Source of the DNA: Nissolia schottii
Lineage: Eukaryota > Streptophyta > Magnoliopsida > Fabales > Fabaceae
NCBI GenBank assembly: GCA_003254905.1
Contig: QANU01007790.1
Location: forward strand, 344,166 to 408,165
Direction: 5' to 3'
Length of the DNA: 64,000 bases
The notes under the pieces were generated by a model. It ran no database searches and was not told the DNA's origin. It saw nothing but the letters and a program-made list of their open reading frames with translations. This document shows positions 12,801 to 24,115 of this stretch, piece after piece; the first letter of the stretch is position 1; each line of letters begins with the position of its first letter. Made by a program: the position numbers and the translations under genes.

Positions 12801-15800
12801 TTTTCAGGAATGGGTGACAGATAACCCATTTGTCATATCACCAAGAATTACTTTTGAGGTCAGTGTGCGCCTTCTTGGTGGACTAATGGCCCTGGGGTAC
12901 ACGATAGCTACTATCCTTAAAAGAAACAGCCATGTCTTTTCTGATGATAGGGTTTGTGTGAAGCTAGATTGGCTTGAGCAACTTAATCGACATTATATTC
13001 AGGTAATGCGATAATTATATGGCCTTACTACCATTAAATGCTTTACTAGGATTCTACATTATTGAAATTTCTCTGGTTTTTCTCACTTCTTACTTAGATA
13101 TCTATTCCATTTATCCTTCATGAGTTTTGATTGAATATGTTGGAAGTGACTTAATGGTAGGATTTATGGGAGTCAACGAATTTTCAACTTTTGTGCACTA
13201 CTGCACATAATATCAGTCTATCGCTCATGAGTAATTTAGGGTGAGTTTGTTTTGGATTAAAAAATGATTAAAAAAATATATTTTTGTTAGCGAGTTGAAG
13301 AAGCTGAAAATAAATTTTTCTTAGAAGCTACTTATTTTAGCTTCTGCTTAAAAGCCGAAAACATATTTTTTTTTTGTAATCCAATTATTTTGAAAAATTA
13401 TCCAAACATTTGAAAACTGATTTTTTTGTCAAAAAAGTGATTCTTTTGTCAAATAAGCTGAAACAAACAAACTGTTAGTTTGATGGAGCAGTTCTCTAAT
13501 TAAATTGTATAGTAAAGCAAATTGTTTGGTTTCAAAATTTTAACCTAAGGCTTGAAATGTGTACTCTTCTTTAAGATAGCATAGATCTTAAGTAATATTT
13601 TCTTCTCGTATATCCTCTGCCATGGAAAGACCTTCCGAAGACGATAAATCTTTCAAGCAATTTGTTTATTTATTTATTGCATTTAATCTATAACATCACA
13701 ATTTTATTCGCATGTCAAACACGGATTGTTTCTGGTGTAAGGCTTTTTGCTTTTCAACTGAGAGGTTAAAGATTCTGCACTTTTCTTTTGGGTTTCATTT
13801 ATTGGGTTTTTGGTTAATAATAATGCTTTCAGTGATTTGTTTGGAACCTAATAATAAACAGGTGCAAGGAAGAGATCGCTTAGTTGTACAATGCATAGGA
13901 CAACAGCTGGGTCTAGAAGGTTCCTACATTCCTCGTACCTACATTGAGCAAATTCAACTTGAAAAGCTTGTGAATGAGGTTATGGTATGACAACTTACCA
14001 TCTGCTACTATGTAATCCTATATCAGCATTCTCTAACTGTTCCACAGGCCCTGCCAGATGATTTAAGGACAAAGCTCAGCCTAGATGAGGATTTGGTGTC
14101 AAGCCCCAAAGAAGCACTCTCTAGAGCCTCTGCGGACAGGGTTGCCATGAGAAATAAGTACATGAGGAGGTAAAAGCTCTCCATGTAAATAAATACATTA
14201 GGAGAAACCACTACAAGAGATCTTACTTTAAATGGTTTTAGTATAAATTTGATTTTCAGTAGGAGTCCAATGGGGTTGATTGATCTATGTATCCAACATA
14301 CCTATTGGATTTAGGCTTGGTTCATGTTGTGATTGCAAAATCAATTGGTGAAATATCATAACCACCCATAATTCAGTGGATAAATCAGCTCCAAAGAAAA
14401 CCCGAAACGGTGTCATTATTCAATGCTATATTGAGAGGGGAAAAAAATTCAACTTAATTGTTTTACCACCAACATGGATGATTTACTTACTTTTCAAAAA
14501 TTGAGTTATGCGTAGTTACATGATTTGACCAAGATTTGGTGGGTCTACAATAATTAGGTATTTGCTGTATGCTTTGAGTATTGATGTAGGATTTGATAGG
14601 TTTTGAAAATAGAGGGAAGATGTTGAGTTTGCCTTAATCTTGGCAGGGCTAGGTTAATTTTCTCAAAGGAACTTATAATACATTCTTGGAAAACTGCTTT
14701 GCAGTTACCTAATGAATTGTTGTGTATCTTCAACAGTGGGATGTCGCAGTCATATACTACTCAAAGGGACAAAAGTTTAGCCAAAGTAACTGGATATGTT
14801 TCCAACAATCGAGAGTTTGGTGAAAGAAATTCAGATTCCTCAATGACACCAGCAAATCAGGTAAATTCAGTTACTTGAAGTCGTTTATAATAAATACATC
14901 AAATTTAAATGATCTATCAGTCCATACCCCCAATTAATTATCTGCTTTTTGTCATCCAATTCATTATCCTCTTTTTGTCATCATTCACCTAATATTTGGT
15001 AGGGAGCCGTCAGCCAGCTTTCAGAGCAAATTTCTGCCCTCAATGATAGAATGGATGATTTTACGAATCGTATCGAAGAATTGAACTCCAAGTTAACCAT
15101 CAAGAAAGATTCTACAAGCCAACAAAATATGTCACTTCAAACCGAGGCTTGCAATGGTTCTGCTCCCACCTCTTACTTCATCACTGGTTTGGGCAATGGT
15201 TCCCTAACTGGATCTAAAATGCCAAATTCCTCATCATCATCGCAATTAGCTAAAGATTCTCCTTTGATGGATGAGGTATATTTTCCGAGTCTAATATCCT
15301 ATATTACTTTCAGATTATGTTACTCTCCGAAGTGTTGACCTTTTTGGAGTTGATTTTGCGGAGCTGCAATTTTCTGGAAGGGAAATTTTTTATGGTTCCA
15401 TGATAATAATGTAACCAATCCAAATTTCTCTCATGTAGTTTGATTCGGAATTTTGGTTGTTCCATGCTAATCGAAGAGTTAGGAGCCTAGGAGAGATCAA
15501 AAGATGGAGTGTCAAAAGGGAAATTCGTTGAATAACGGTGACCTTCTAGAAATTGAATGACTGCCTAAAAATTTAAAAACTTTGAACTTTTTTGCACATT
15601 TCTAGAAATTGAATAAGTTCTGGTATGTTACTTGACATTATGGGGTTAAATTATTTTGTTAGCATTCTAGCTGTAGGGAGTTTGATTTGACCTGACTTAT
15701 GGTGGTGTAACTGTCAGAATTATCTCATTTCTTGGTATTGCGCTTTCCTATCTATTTATGTGTGACTAACTATTAAGTTTTGAAATACAGTGGTAACCAT

Positions 15801-16212
15801 TGAATACTAAAACAGGTCTTAGACATTGCCAAATCATCCGTGTGTTTTACCGGTGGCAACCATTGTTTTCTTGTTTTAGCATAGCCGGTGTAATTCTGTA
15901 AATTCCTATGAACAATCTGAATCATCATGGTATTATGACTTGGGAATGAATGCTGCATTAGTTCTTAGCAGATTTACTTTTGTGTGTGATCAGATATCAG
16001 GTATTGCACGTAGTCAGCGTCAGATCATGCATCAATTGGACAATCTCAATAATGTTGTTCGCGGGAGTTTGGGAGAGAAGTCTCGCCAAGCAAGAACCAA
16101 CAAGAAAAGCCTAGTTACTGATTCAGATTCCACCACAGCTCGCGTTATGGTGGCAGTCGCAGTTGGTTGTTTGGGGATATTCTTGATGAAGGGTTTTTTG
16201 ACCCGAAAGTGA
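9814..16212 (+). CDS. TTM2: TTM1/TTM2-like triphosphate tunnel metalloenzyme with uridine-kinase-like N-terminus
   Basis: Coding exons: 9814-10150, 10921-11035, 11393-11588, 11674-11787, 11933-12106, 12808-13002, 13862-13984, 14048-14169, 14737-14860, 15003-15275 and 15994-16212. They join in phase to 1992 nt, or 663 aa. Residues about 65-250 are a P-loop kinase-like domain (Walker A GPSGAGKT at 72-79, then [20 protein letters not shown]). Residues about 255-420 form the CYTH-like part ([33 protein letters not shown]). Residues about 501-535 look coiled-coil. Residues 642-660 are one hydrophobic segment five residues or fewer from the end, a tail anchor. Family knowledge: Arabidopsis TTM1/TTM2 hydrolyse pyrophosphate and are tail-anchored on the mitochondrial outer membrane; TTM2 damps pathogen responses and TTM1 promotes senescence. 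TTM1 versus TTM2 is not settled here; the symbol is tentative. Exon 3 begins GYSTVEAP where relatives have GYRT, so that acceptor (11392) deserves a transcript check. Confidence 0.93.
13239..13474. mobile_element. small MITE in TTM intron 6 (PIF/Harbinger-like)
   Basis: A 236-bp insert within the intron 13003-13861. Its ends are gggtgagtttgttt and, inverted, cagtttgtttgttt, and it is flanked by TTA on both sides (13236-13238 and 13475-13477). TTA target duplications are typical of PIF/Harbinger (Tourist-like) MITEs. The inverted repeats are imperfect, so the superfamily is tentative. Confidence 0.55.
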
Positions 16213-16608
16213 TTCCTCTACATACAAGTCAGTGTTTTATACACTAGACAATTTTTTTTTATTTTTTATGACAGCCCTTCTTGCTTAGAAATTCTTGCTA
16301 AGAAAGGGGTTGAGGCTTTGGCAGTTAAAAATAGATTCTGGAGGCAGTATTTGAGGGTCGGTGAGGGAATCGTGCCTGCTTGAAATTTTGTAACTACGTG
16401 GGCTTACTTTGTTAACACGATTTTATGCCACATTTTTAACTCTCAATCCACAAGAAAATAGTCTCTTTTAGAATCCTTAATCAGGTTGTATATACTATAT
16501 GCTCCCTTTTGTTTTCCATATGTTATTAGCATAACATAGGCTCCTAGCTTGGATCGGATCCAGTTTGAGACCATTTTGGTCCAGGTAATTTTTTAACAAT
16601 AAATCATT
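16213..16608 (+). other. 3' flank of TTM-like gene
   Basis: Contains the expected 3' untranslated region. No clear polyadenylation signal decides the end; an aataaa occurs at about 16597, which may be too distal. Confidence 0.45.
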
Positions 16609-17500
16609 ATGTTTATATCATTTTATTTTCTCAAAGATTTCTCTCTTCACTCATCCCTTAGGAATTTCCCTTTCTACCCTCACTGTTCACCCCTCACCGC
16701 TTGCCCACACACCGCTATTGCCCCCGCCTGTGTCAGGGCTAGATCTCTGTTGGTTCACTGTTGCCCTTTTCTCGGTGCCTTTGTTGGCGACAACCCTTCC
16801 CCAGAATGCTCCTCCCCGCCATTTACAGTGGTGTCTCCGATGGTGGTGGTTGACGAGAGAGATGCGTGGCTTCACGGCGAGCTCCTCAAAGAGCTAACGG
16901 AGCTGATCGATTTGGCCCAAGTGGAGGTATGTGGGTGGGTTGGAGGAGCTGAACGAGTTCAACGAGTCGAGTAGACTCAGGAGTAGATCTAAACATTTCT
17001 GCTTCGCTGATTTTTCATTCAAGAACCCTACCTCCCCGATCTTCATTCTCCTTCCGCTTTACTGCTTAGATTTGACATGTTCATCGCTCGTTGGCTTGCC
17101 GTTTTTGGGCGGTTGGCTCGCCTATCAAATTCGCTTCCTCTTCTGTTGGAAGATATAGATCTAAGTTATGTTTGTGTTGATGGTGATCAAAGTTTTTATG
17201 GGTTTTTGGTTCTAAATTTTCTCTTCCTACCTAAAGTACCGAGAGGTTGGTATTTTTGCGATTGTAATGTTCTTCAAGTTGGGATTATTGTGATTATGAT
17301 CTTCAAGTTTTTTTTTATGAGATCCTATTTTGGAATCTTTAAGATTATTTGTTTAATTTTTGTTTTTGACTTGAATAATTTGTATGTTTCTGGATCTGTG
17401 TTGCATTTGGTTTGGATTGGATTTTGATTTGGTTGATGATATATGTTTTCTGGGGAAGGAGGGCGGTGATGGAAGAAGCAATGTTACGAAAATTGCCAAG
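16609..17500 (+). other. possible gene fragment, unrecognised
   Basis: A locally GC-richer stretch. At 16840-16926 it could encode VVVDERDAWLHGELLKELTE followed by LIDLAQVE, and a good donor (gtatgtgg) follows at about 16927. It resembles the first exon of a host gene with a CT-rich leader, but no continuing exon is found and I do not recognise the product. It could be a captured or decayed gene piece. The open frames at 16931-17427 have intron-like composition and are not called. Confidence 0.3.
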
Positions 17501-17586
17501 GGTAAAATTAATAAATCAACTTAAAATATTGTTAATTTATGAATATACATTATTATTTAACTATAGTAAAATATTATTATATGTTG

Positions 17587-17618
17587 ATATATATATATAT
17601 ATATATATTTATATAATA
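17587..17618. repeat. (AT)n microsatellite
   Basis: Nearly uninterrupted AT dinucleotides. Confidence 0.8.
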
Positions 17619-17649
17619 GAGATTTAATGTGATCTTATGTATTCTTACT

Positions 17650-17855
17650 ATAAACTTATAAATAGATATTTGAATATTAATTATATAACATATAATTGAG
17701 ATGATCAATAGAATAAAGTTTTTTCCCATCCTTTTCTATTATTTCTCTCTTCCTTTTTCATTATTTCTCTCTATCATCTCTACTATTTTAGTCTATTAAT
17801 CATCTCAATAATATATTGTATAATGAGTATCCAAAGATCCCTTTATAGACCTAAA
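17650..17855. mobile_element. MITE-like element with about 65-bp inverted repeats
   Basis: The left arm (about 17650-17723, ending attgagatgatcaatagaat) pairs with the right arm (about 17790-17855) read in reverse (attgagatgattaatagact). A CT-rich loop of about 65 bp lies between. The arms share roughly 80 % of bases over 50-65 positions. No coding capacity. Confidence 0.6.
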
Positions 17856-18320
17856 GGGAATAGTAATGGTACATATAAGAAATTAAAATCATTTTCTAGA
17901 AGTGAATGATGGTAACCGTATGATGAAAAAAAATATATAATCATTTTTATAAGTGAATAATAATTGTACCTATAAGAAAATATAATCATTATGATAAATT
18001 AATAACGATAAATTCTACGAAAATGGATAGTCATTTTCATAAGTGAATTCATTATTATTATTATTCAAAAGTATTCAAAAGATGATTATTTCTCTATTTA
18101 AGGAGATTATATTTACATATTTTTTGAACTGAATATATCAAAAGATAATTACCAGAATTAAATGAATTTTATTATTTTATATTCTCTAAAGATAATGAAG
18201 CTTATTATTTTACATTTCCTAAAATGAATGTAATTTCTCCAAGAATTATTTTTGAGTATCTATGATTTATTAATTTTGTAATTTTGGATATTTATATTGA
18301 GTCCCGATTTTTGCACGTCT
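17856..18320. other. AT-rich intergenic sequence
   Basis: No gene. A degenerate motif (aatcattttyataagtgaat) recurs about three times between 17884 and 18048. Confidence 0.5.
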
Positions 18321-18795
18321 CTACAGTGCACACCAATTGCATACTCCTTCATTATTCAAGCTCGCTACTGGGCAACTCAAAAAACACGGAACCGTCTTTC
18401 CACTCTCTCTCTTACGCGGAACCGACGGTGTACGAAATAAAATATTAATATTATTATCGTCGGTTCTAGCTGAGGGTAATTTGTGTACAAATATCATTAA
18501 ATTTCCATCGGAATTAACCAACGGTATACGGAATAAAATATTAATATCATTACCGTCGATTTTATTCGACAGTAAACGGTTCAATACGAACCGTTCTTTG
18601 ATCGCCATTACCGTCAGTTGTCACCGACTCTAATTACAGTTGGCTACATAGATTCGACGATAATAAGTTACCATCGAGGCTATTACCGCCAGTCCATTTG
18701 ATGATGGTAAGTCCAACGGAAAGAAAAAAATCTGACAGTAATTGGAAAAAAATTCGACGGTAACTCTGATGGTAATGAACGTTTTTCTTGTAGTG
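18321..18795 (+). mobile_element. CACTA transposon terminus (right end), family 1
   Basis: The segment ends at 18795 with ttcttgtagtg, the inverse of the CACTA terminal repeat cactacaagaa. From about 18415 it carries many subterminal copies of ttaccgtcgg and its complement in both orientations, the hallmark of En/Spm (CACTA) ends. No matching left end or transposase was found upstream, so this is a truncated end or solo terminus. The same subterminal motif is at 30780-31500. Confidence 0.75.
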
Positions 18796-18798
18796 ATT

Positions 18799-18858
18799 CT
18801 CTCTCCTCTACCTCACTCTCTCTTTCTCTTTCTCTTTCTCTTTCCCTTACTCTCTCAT
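18799..18858. repeat. CT-rich simple repeat
   Basis: (CTCTTT)n-like tract directly outside the CACTA terminus. Confidence 0.7.
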
Positions 18859-19670
18859 TCTCTGTCTTACCTCCCATATCTAGGAAGCAAAAATGAAAGC
18901 AAGAACGAACCCTTGCTCCTTACTCATTCAAAGCTCTTTGTCAGCTCCTCTGGGATGAACAAACATGTTCATTGTTCATTTGTGATTCTTCATCCTTTTC
19001 AACTCCTCTTGTTGGAAAGAACCCCTCCTCCTTCTTTATTGGTACTAGTTTCATTTTTTATTTTAAGATTTTAGTTTTTCTGTTTTAGCATATTGGTTTT
19101 TCTATTGTTTTAAGTTGTTGGAGTCTTTGATTTAAAATACTAGTTTATTTTAGCATGTTGGTTTACTAGTACTAGTTTCTTTCCATTTATTTATCACTAT
19201 TTTAGCGTGTTGGTTTCTTTAATTTAAGATATTGGTTTCTTTTGTTGTAAGAAATAGGATTTGAGTTTTTTTGTTTACAAAGAGAAACCAACATGTTCAA
19301 GAAAAGAAACCATGTCCGAAATGAGAAACCAACATGACTCTACTTAATTTAATAAGTTAAACTTGTGTTAATTTAATTCTACCTCACCAACCTAACAATT
19401 ATTTATAAATGTTAAATTATTTTTTATTTTGTTAGTTTTTTATTTTCAAATGTTGAAAATAAATAAAAAGGGTGCTTTAAATACACGTGAGTGGTTGCGC
19501 ACCCATGTGAGAAGGGTGAGGTTTATGAGAGAGAACGTGCAGAGATTGAGGGACATTTTCATTATTTTTTATTTTTATTGTCAATGTGACCTACTCGAAG
19601 TGTATAAGCTAAGTTGGTCAGATACGATTGTACATATTTGTTATACACACAGCACAGCACTATGCATTAA
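18859..19670. other. intergenic, no gene recognised
   Basis: Diverged short repeats of the type catgttggtttctt recur between about 19085 and 19330. No coding feature. Confidence 0.45.
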
Positions 19671-20373
19671 TGCCTACCTTATATACAGTGTTTGTTCAGT
19701 CTGTGTTTTTACCCTAACTTCGAGTCTCTCCCCATCCTCTCCCCCCCACCCGCCCCCTCTCTCAACCTTCCCATCAAACCGACGAGGGGAGAGAGAGCTT
19801 AAAGTTTCACAAATTATTGCTAATTAAAGTTTCATTCTTAGGTACAATTTATATCCCCATCTCTCTTTGTCAATGGATTTCATCCACAATTCCAATTGGA
19901 ATCCAATTCGCTGGTACTTTTTATTCCGAGATCTGCTTCTTGGTTATTTGAGTCCTGTTTTGATTCAACTTCAATTTGCTTCAAATCTGATTGAAAAAAT
20001 TGGTAGTTCTTTAGTTTTTAAATATTGCAAGCTAATTATTTCTGTAAACCTGCGGCGACTACAGAATGTCGTGAGCAATTGGGGTTTCTGTTTTATCAGA
20101 TCTTTTTGTAGTTAACATCTCATTGTTTTGAATTTGATGGTCTAGATTTTACTTCATCTTCTCACAGTCCACCAATTTAAATCAGGGATTAGAGGTATAT
20201 TATATATGTAAGCTATATATGATAGGGTTTTCCCCCTATTTTAATGAATTATTATTTGATTTGTGTAGTAGAATTACTAACAAAATTGAGTCTTTTGTGG
20301 CTTCTGTTCTGACTGAATCTTTTTTTTTTTCAATTTTTTTTTTCCTTTGTTGAGTCTTAGGTGAAGCATAAAA
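19671..20373 (+). promoter_or_regulatory. promoter and 5' leader of F-box gene
   Basis: A TATA-like ttatatacag at about 19679-19688 is followed by a strongly pyrimidine-rich leader (19724-19775). A leader intron is plausible between about 19912 and the poly-T/acceptor region before 20374. These placements are inferred from composition only. Confidence 0.4.
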
Positions 20374-21907
20374 ATGGGCGATGTTTTGGCTCCTGATTTG
20401 ATCAGTGACCTTCCTCAAAGCATTATAGAGAGCATTCTGGTGCAACTTCCAATTAGAGATGCTGTGAGAACTAGCATTTTATCGAGCAAATGGAGGTACA
20501 AATGGGCTTCCATTACTCAACTTGTGTTTGATGAAAAATGTGCCCCCATGTGCAATGACCGAGATGTTATCGAGAGGAGTGTTGTCAAGTTTATAACCAG
20601 GCTGCTGTTTCTTCACCAAGGACCGATTCATAAGTTTCAAATAACGATTTCGTACTTGCAGAGTTGCCCTGAAATAGATCAGTGGATGCTTTTCCTTTCA
20701 AGGAATGATATCAAAGAATTGGTTCTTGAACTAGGGGAAGGTGAATTTTTCAGGATACCTTCGTGCCTTTTCAATTATAACAAATTGACTCGGGTGGAGC
20801 TTTTCCGCTGCGAGTTGGATCCACCTCTTACTTTTAAAGGATTTATGTGTTTGAAGAGCCTCAACCTTCATCAAGTTTTGATATCCCCTGATGCAATTGA
20901 GAACCTTATTTCCATTTGCCCTCTTTTGGAGAGCTTATCTCTGTCGTACTTCGATAGTTTAGCTCTTAGTATCTGTGCTCCAAACCTGAAATGCTTGTAT
21001 CTTGAAGGTGAATTCAGGGATATATGTCTTGAAGATACTCCACTTCTGATTGAAATATCTGTTGCTATGTATATGACTGATGACATTGCTGAGCACTTTG
21101 AGCAAAGCTCAAATTGCAACTTTGTCAAGTTTCTTGGTGGTGTGCCTAATCTTGAGAGGCTTGTTGGGCATATCTACTTCACAAAGGTAAAAAAAAAAAA
21201 AATATTTTCTATTCATTTAGTTTATCCTTGTTTTGTATATAGTCTCATCATTGATTCCTTGTGATCAACAAAGGAAAGTTGTATTCTTAGTCTGTATGGC
21301 CAAACCTCTTTCTTATTCCTATCTACACATTCTTGAAGTATTTGAGCATAGGTAATGACCCAGGGCATCTTCCAATAATGTACTACAATTTGGAGACAAT
21401 TGAATTATACCAAGTAAGTTTTGAGGATATGAAAGAGCTACTTGTTGTCCTTCGCTTGATTAGAAGCTCTCCCAATCTAAAGGAACTTCAAATTTCCGTA
21501 AGTCCTTACTCTTCGCAAAAAAAGCTTATTTTTCCCTAGTTTTTACAATGTGATGATGAGTGGTTTCTGTTATCAATTTTTATGTATCATGCTATGCCAA
21601 TTTACTTTTGCAGGGTTCATCAAACATACCAAGTGCCACAGAAGCCCCAGATTTGGACTTTTGGGAAAAAGAATGCCCTTCAAATGCTACACTTATCCAG
21701 CTTAAAGTCGTGAAGTTGACAGATATGTGCGGTGTGCCACATGAGATGGAACTAATCAAATTTTTGCTTGGCTGTTCTCCTGTGCTTGAGATAATGAGTA
21801 TCACTCCTTGTGTATATGTTGTGGAAAGCCAACTGAAAATGTTGATTGAATTGGTGAAATTTCGCAGAGCTTCTGCTAAAGCAGAAATTGTTTTTGTCCG
21901 CGAGTAA
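20374..21907 (+). CDS. F-box/FBD/LRR-repeat protein (At1g13570-like)
   Basis: Coding exons 20374-21186, 21339-21497 and 21614-21907 are all in phase 0 and give 421 aa, the usual length for this group. The F-box is residues about 8-50 (ISDLPQSIIESILVQLPIRD, then AVRTSILSSKWRYKW). It is followed by leucine-rich-repeat-like segments (CLKSLNLHQV, CPLLESLSLS, APNLKCLYLEG, SPNLKELQIS). A C-terminal FBD-like stretch is about residues 370-415 (ELIKFLLGCSPVLEIMSI). The F-box recruits SKP1 in an SCF ubiquitin ligase and the repeats choose the substrate, which is unknown here. The exon-intron junctions (aaag/gtaaaa, ttgaag/tattt, ttcc/gtaagt, tgcag/ggttc) restore TKYLSIG and LQISGSS. It looks intact. 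Confidence 0.92.
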
Positions 21908-22436
21908 AATTGTGGGCTATGTTATGAAATGCAATCTTTTCTATCCTTTCCATTGTCATTTTCCTTTGGTTACACTACCTTACAATTATATATAACCTTC
22001 TGAACTATACAAGAGTATTATGACTGAGACAACTTGTAAATTATCAAGCAAAAGTAGAAATTTATCAGGGCTGCCTGACCTGGTGAAGCCATTGGTATTA
22101 GGGCTGAGCCGGGAGTACAGGAGCTCGTTTAGAACAGGTCATATGGAGAAAGTTAGCAAATATAGAGCAAACAATCAAGAACAAAACTGGAAAGGACAGA
22201 GAAGGTCAAGATGCTGAGCACATCAACAATTTGCAGACTTAGAACATTTATTCCTTGCCTCTTCCATTGTAGCAAACAAAACTAAAGAGTAATGACATAA
22301 TTGTTTTACCCTCGTATGAAAGGCTATATCAATTTTTGTTCAAAGACTTGAGGAAGGCCAGCTCCTCAATGATAATGTTTGAAAATGGAGTCATCAAAAC
22401 TGAAGGACAAGAATACCTTGTTGTAATCAGAGCTAC

Positions 22437-22475
22437 TGCATCAATGCAAGGTAGAAGTTTTTGTTGGGATCCTAA
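22437..22475. repeat. 39-bp direct repeat, copy 1
   Basis: Starts tgcatcaatgcaaggtagaa and ends ttgggatcctaa; identical to 22602-22640. Confidence 0.9.
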
Positions 22476-22601
22476 GTGTTAGAAAATCAAGTCTGTGATA
22501 GTTGATGATTAAGTTCAGTAGCCAAAAGTTGATGCAAGTAAGGTAAAACCCAGTGTTGGACCGTGTAATGCTATCACACAACAATGGTGGCATGAAGGAT
22601 A

Positions 22602-22640
22602 TGCATCAATGCAAGGTAGAAGTTTTTGTTGGGATCCTAA
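22602..22640. repeat. 39-bp direct repeat, copy 2
   Basis: Identical to 22437-22475, 165 bp further on. The sequence between and around the copies is not itself repeated. Confidence 0.9.
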
Positions 22641-23457
22641 ATGCTATCGAACAACAAATGAGCTTTGATCAGAAAACCATGGCATCCTTGAAATTCATCA
22701 ATGCCAAGATGAAAGTAGCCAGTTTTAATAGGAGCTATGCTTGTGTTGGGAGTGAAGCAATTTTTAAGAAGAAATTCTAAGTGTTTGAAATATTATCCTA
22801 TTCTGTCCAAAAGTATGAAGATTGAGGCAGCATGCTGTTAGTAAAGCAGACAAGCTATAGGGAAGTAATTAGATTCATTTCATGTCAGAAAATTATTGTA
22901 GACATCATGGTCAAGGCTTTCAAGTGCAAAACCAGCACTGTTTAGATTAAATCTTGGAGTATTCAAGAAAATTCTCAAGGATGAAGCCTTGTGAGGCCAA
23001 TCAAGTATTAGATGTCCATACATTAGTAATTATTTCAAATGCCAAAAAGGGGATGGAAAATGACAAGTAATGGGTAAATGCGTATCCAGCATTAATCATG
23101 TTTTAAATGGTTGATTCGATCATACTAGAATGTTTTTGTCTCTATGCCTTACCGTATACTGAAAACCTGTGAATCTGGTGTCGTTGCCTTACGAGTCTAG
23201 CATGTCAACATCGAGGTTGGCATGAATGCTCAGAGGTTGGCGAGACTATACAAAGGATGACGAGACTGCCTAAATGATGACTTAATTATCCAAGAATGCC
23301 CATTGTTTTCTCAAAGTGGTGCCCATGGTTGGTTTATAAATTTTATCAGTGTGGTTCTATGCGGTGGTTTTGTAGTGTTAAGATTGCAAATTGAAAAATG
23401 AATTCTGAATTGAATGAAAAGCATTGAGCTCTTTATATACATGTACAATTCAGTAAC

Positions 23458-24115
23458 TTGAGTTGCAAGCTACATAAGCTAAGAGCTATAACAGTAATAA
23501 CCGTCACAACTAACTTTCCTATTGTAGACAAAGTTAAGTTAAGCTTCAAGCCAAATTCGATCTTGTATCTAGTTTGTGTTATCTTTAGAGTTGAGTTTTG
23601 TATTAAGGGTGCTGCAGTTTTTTTTTTTCTTTTCTTTTTTTTTCTGCTTTTTGTTGTTAATGTGTTTTCGTGTTATTTTGTTTGTTGGTTTGTTTGGTGG
23701 ATAGAGTTCACTACTCTGTTGTTGGGGAGTTTTGAGAGCTTTTCAATTATTAAGAAAAAAAGAGAAATAAAAAAAGAGAGATAGAATACCCATTTATGCA
23801 GGTAACGGAAGTTGTATAAGCAATAAGCCAACCGTGAAACTAGTCCCAAAATAACTATTAACAGTTTTGAGTACAATCTTATGAGCATTATTCTAACAAG
23901 TTGAAGGACCCAGAATGACATTTCCCGGAAAAATATTTGCCCCAGCAATTGAGATAATACACATAAAACACTCATCTATATGTCAGTGTCTCCAATCGGA
24001 TTCTGTACAGTCAAAAACTAGCTTGACTCTTTCGGGTGCTACTGTGATGACAGAAAATTGGAAATGACTTTCTTCCACTCTTGACCAACCTAAAAATCTC
24101 ATACAGATTGCTATG
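23458..24115 (-). other. 3' flank of the NIK-like gene
   Basis: The NIK-like 3' untranslated region is read on the minus strand from 24115 downward. T-rich and A-rich tracts at 23620-23640 and 23750-23780. No other gene seen. Confidence 0.45.

Larger units (their letters stand above)
21908..23457. other. 3' flank and unassigned region with possible coding remnant
   Basis: The F-box 3' untranslated region is expected to end near 21990-22060. A plus-strand frame around 22305-22480 reads plausibly as protein (LYQFLFKDLRKASSSMIMF, then a stop after WDPKC) but I do not recognise it. A perfect 39-bp direct repeat lies within. No gene is called. Confidence 0.35.
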
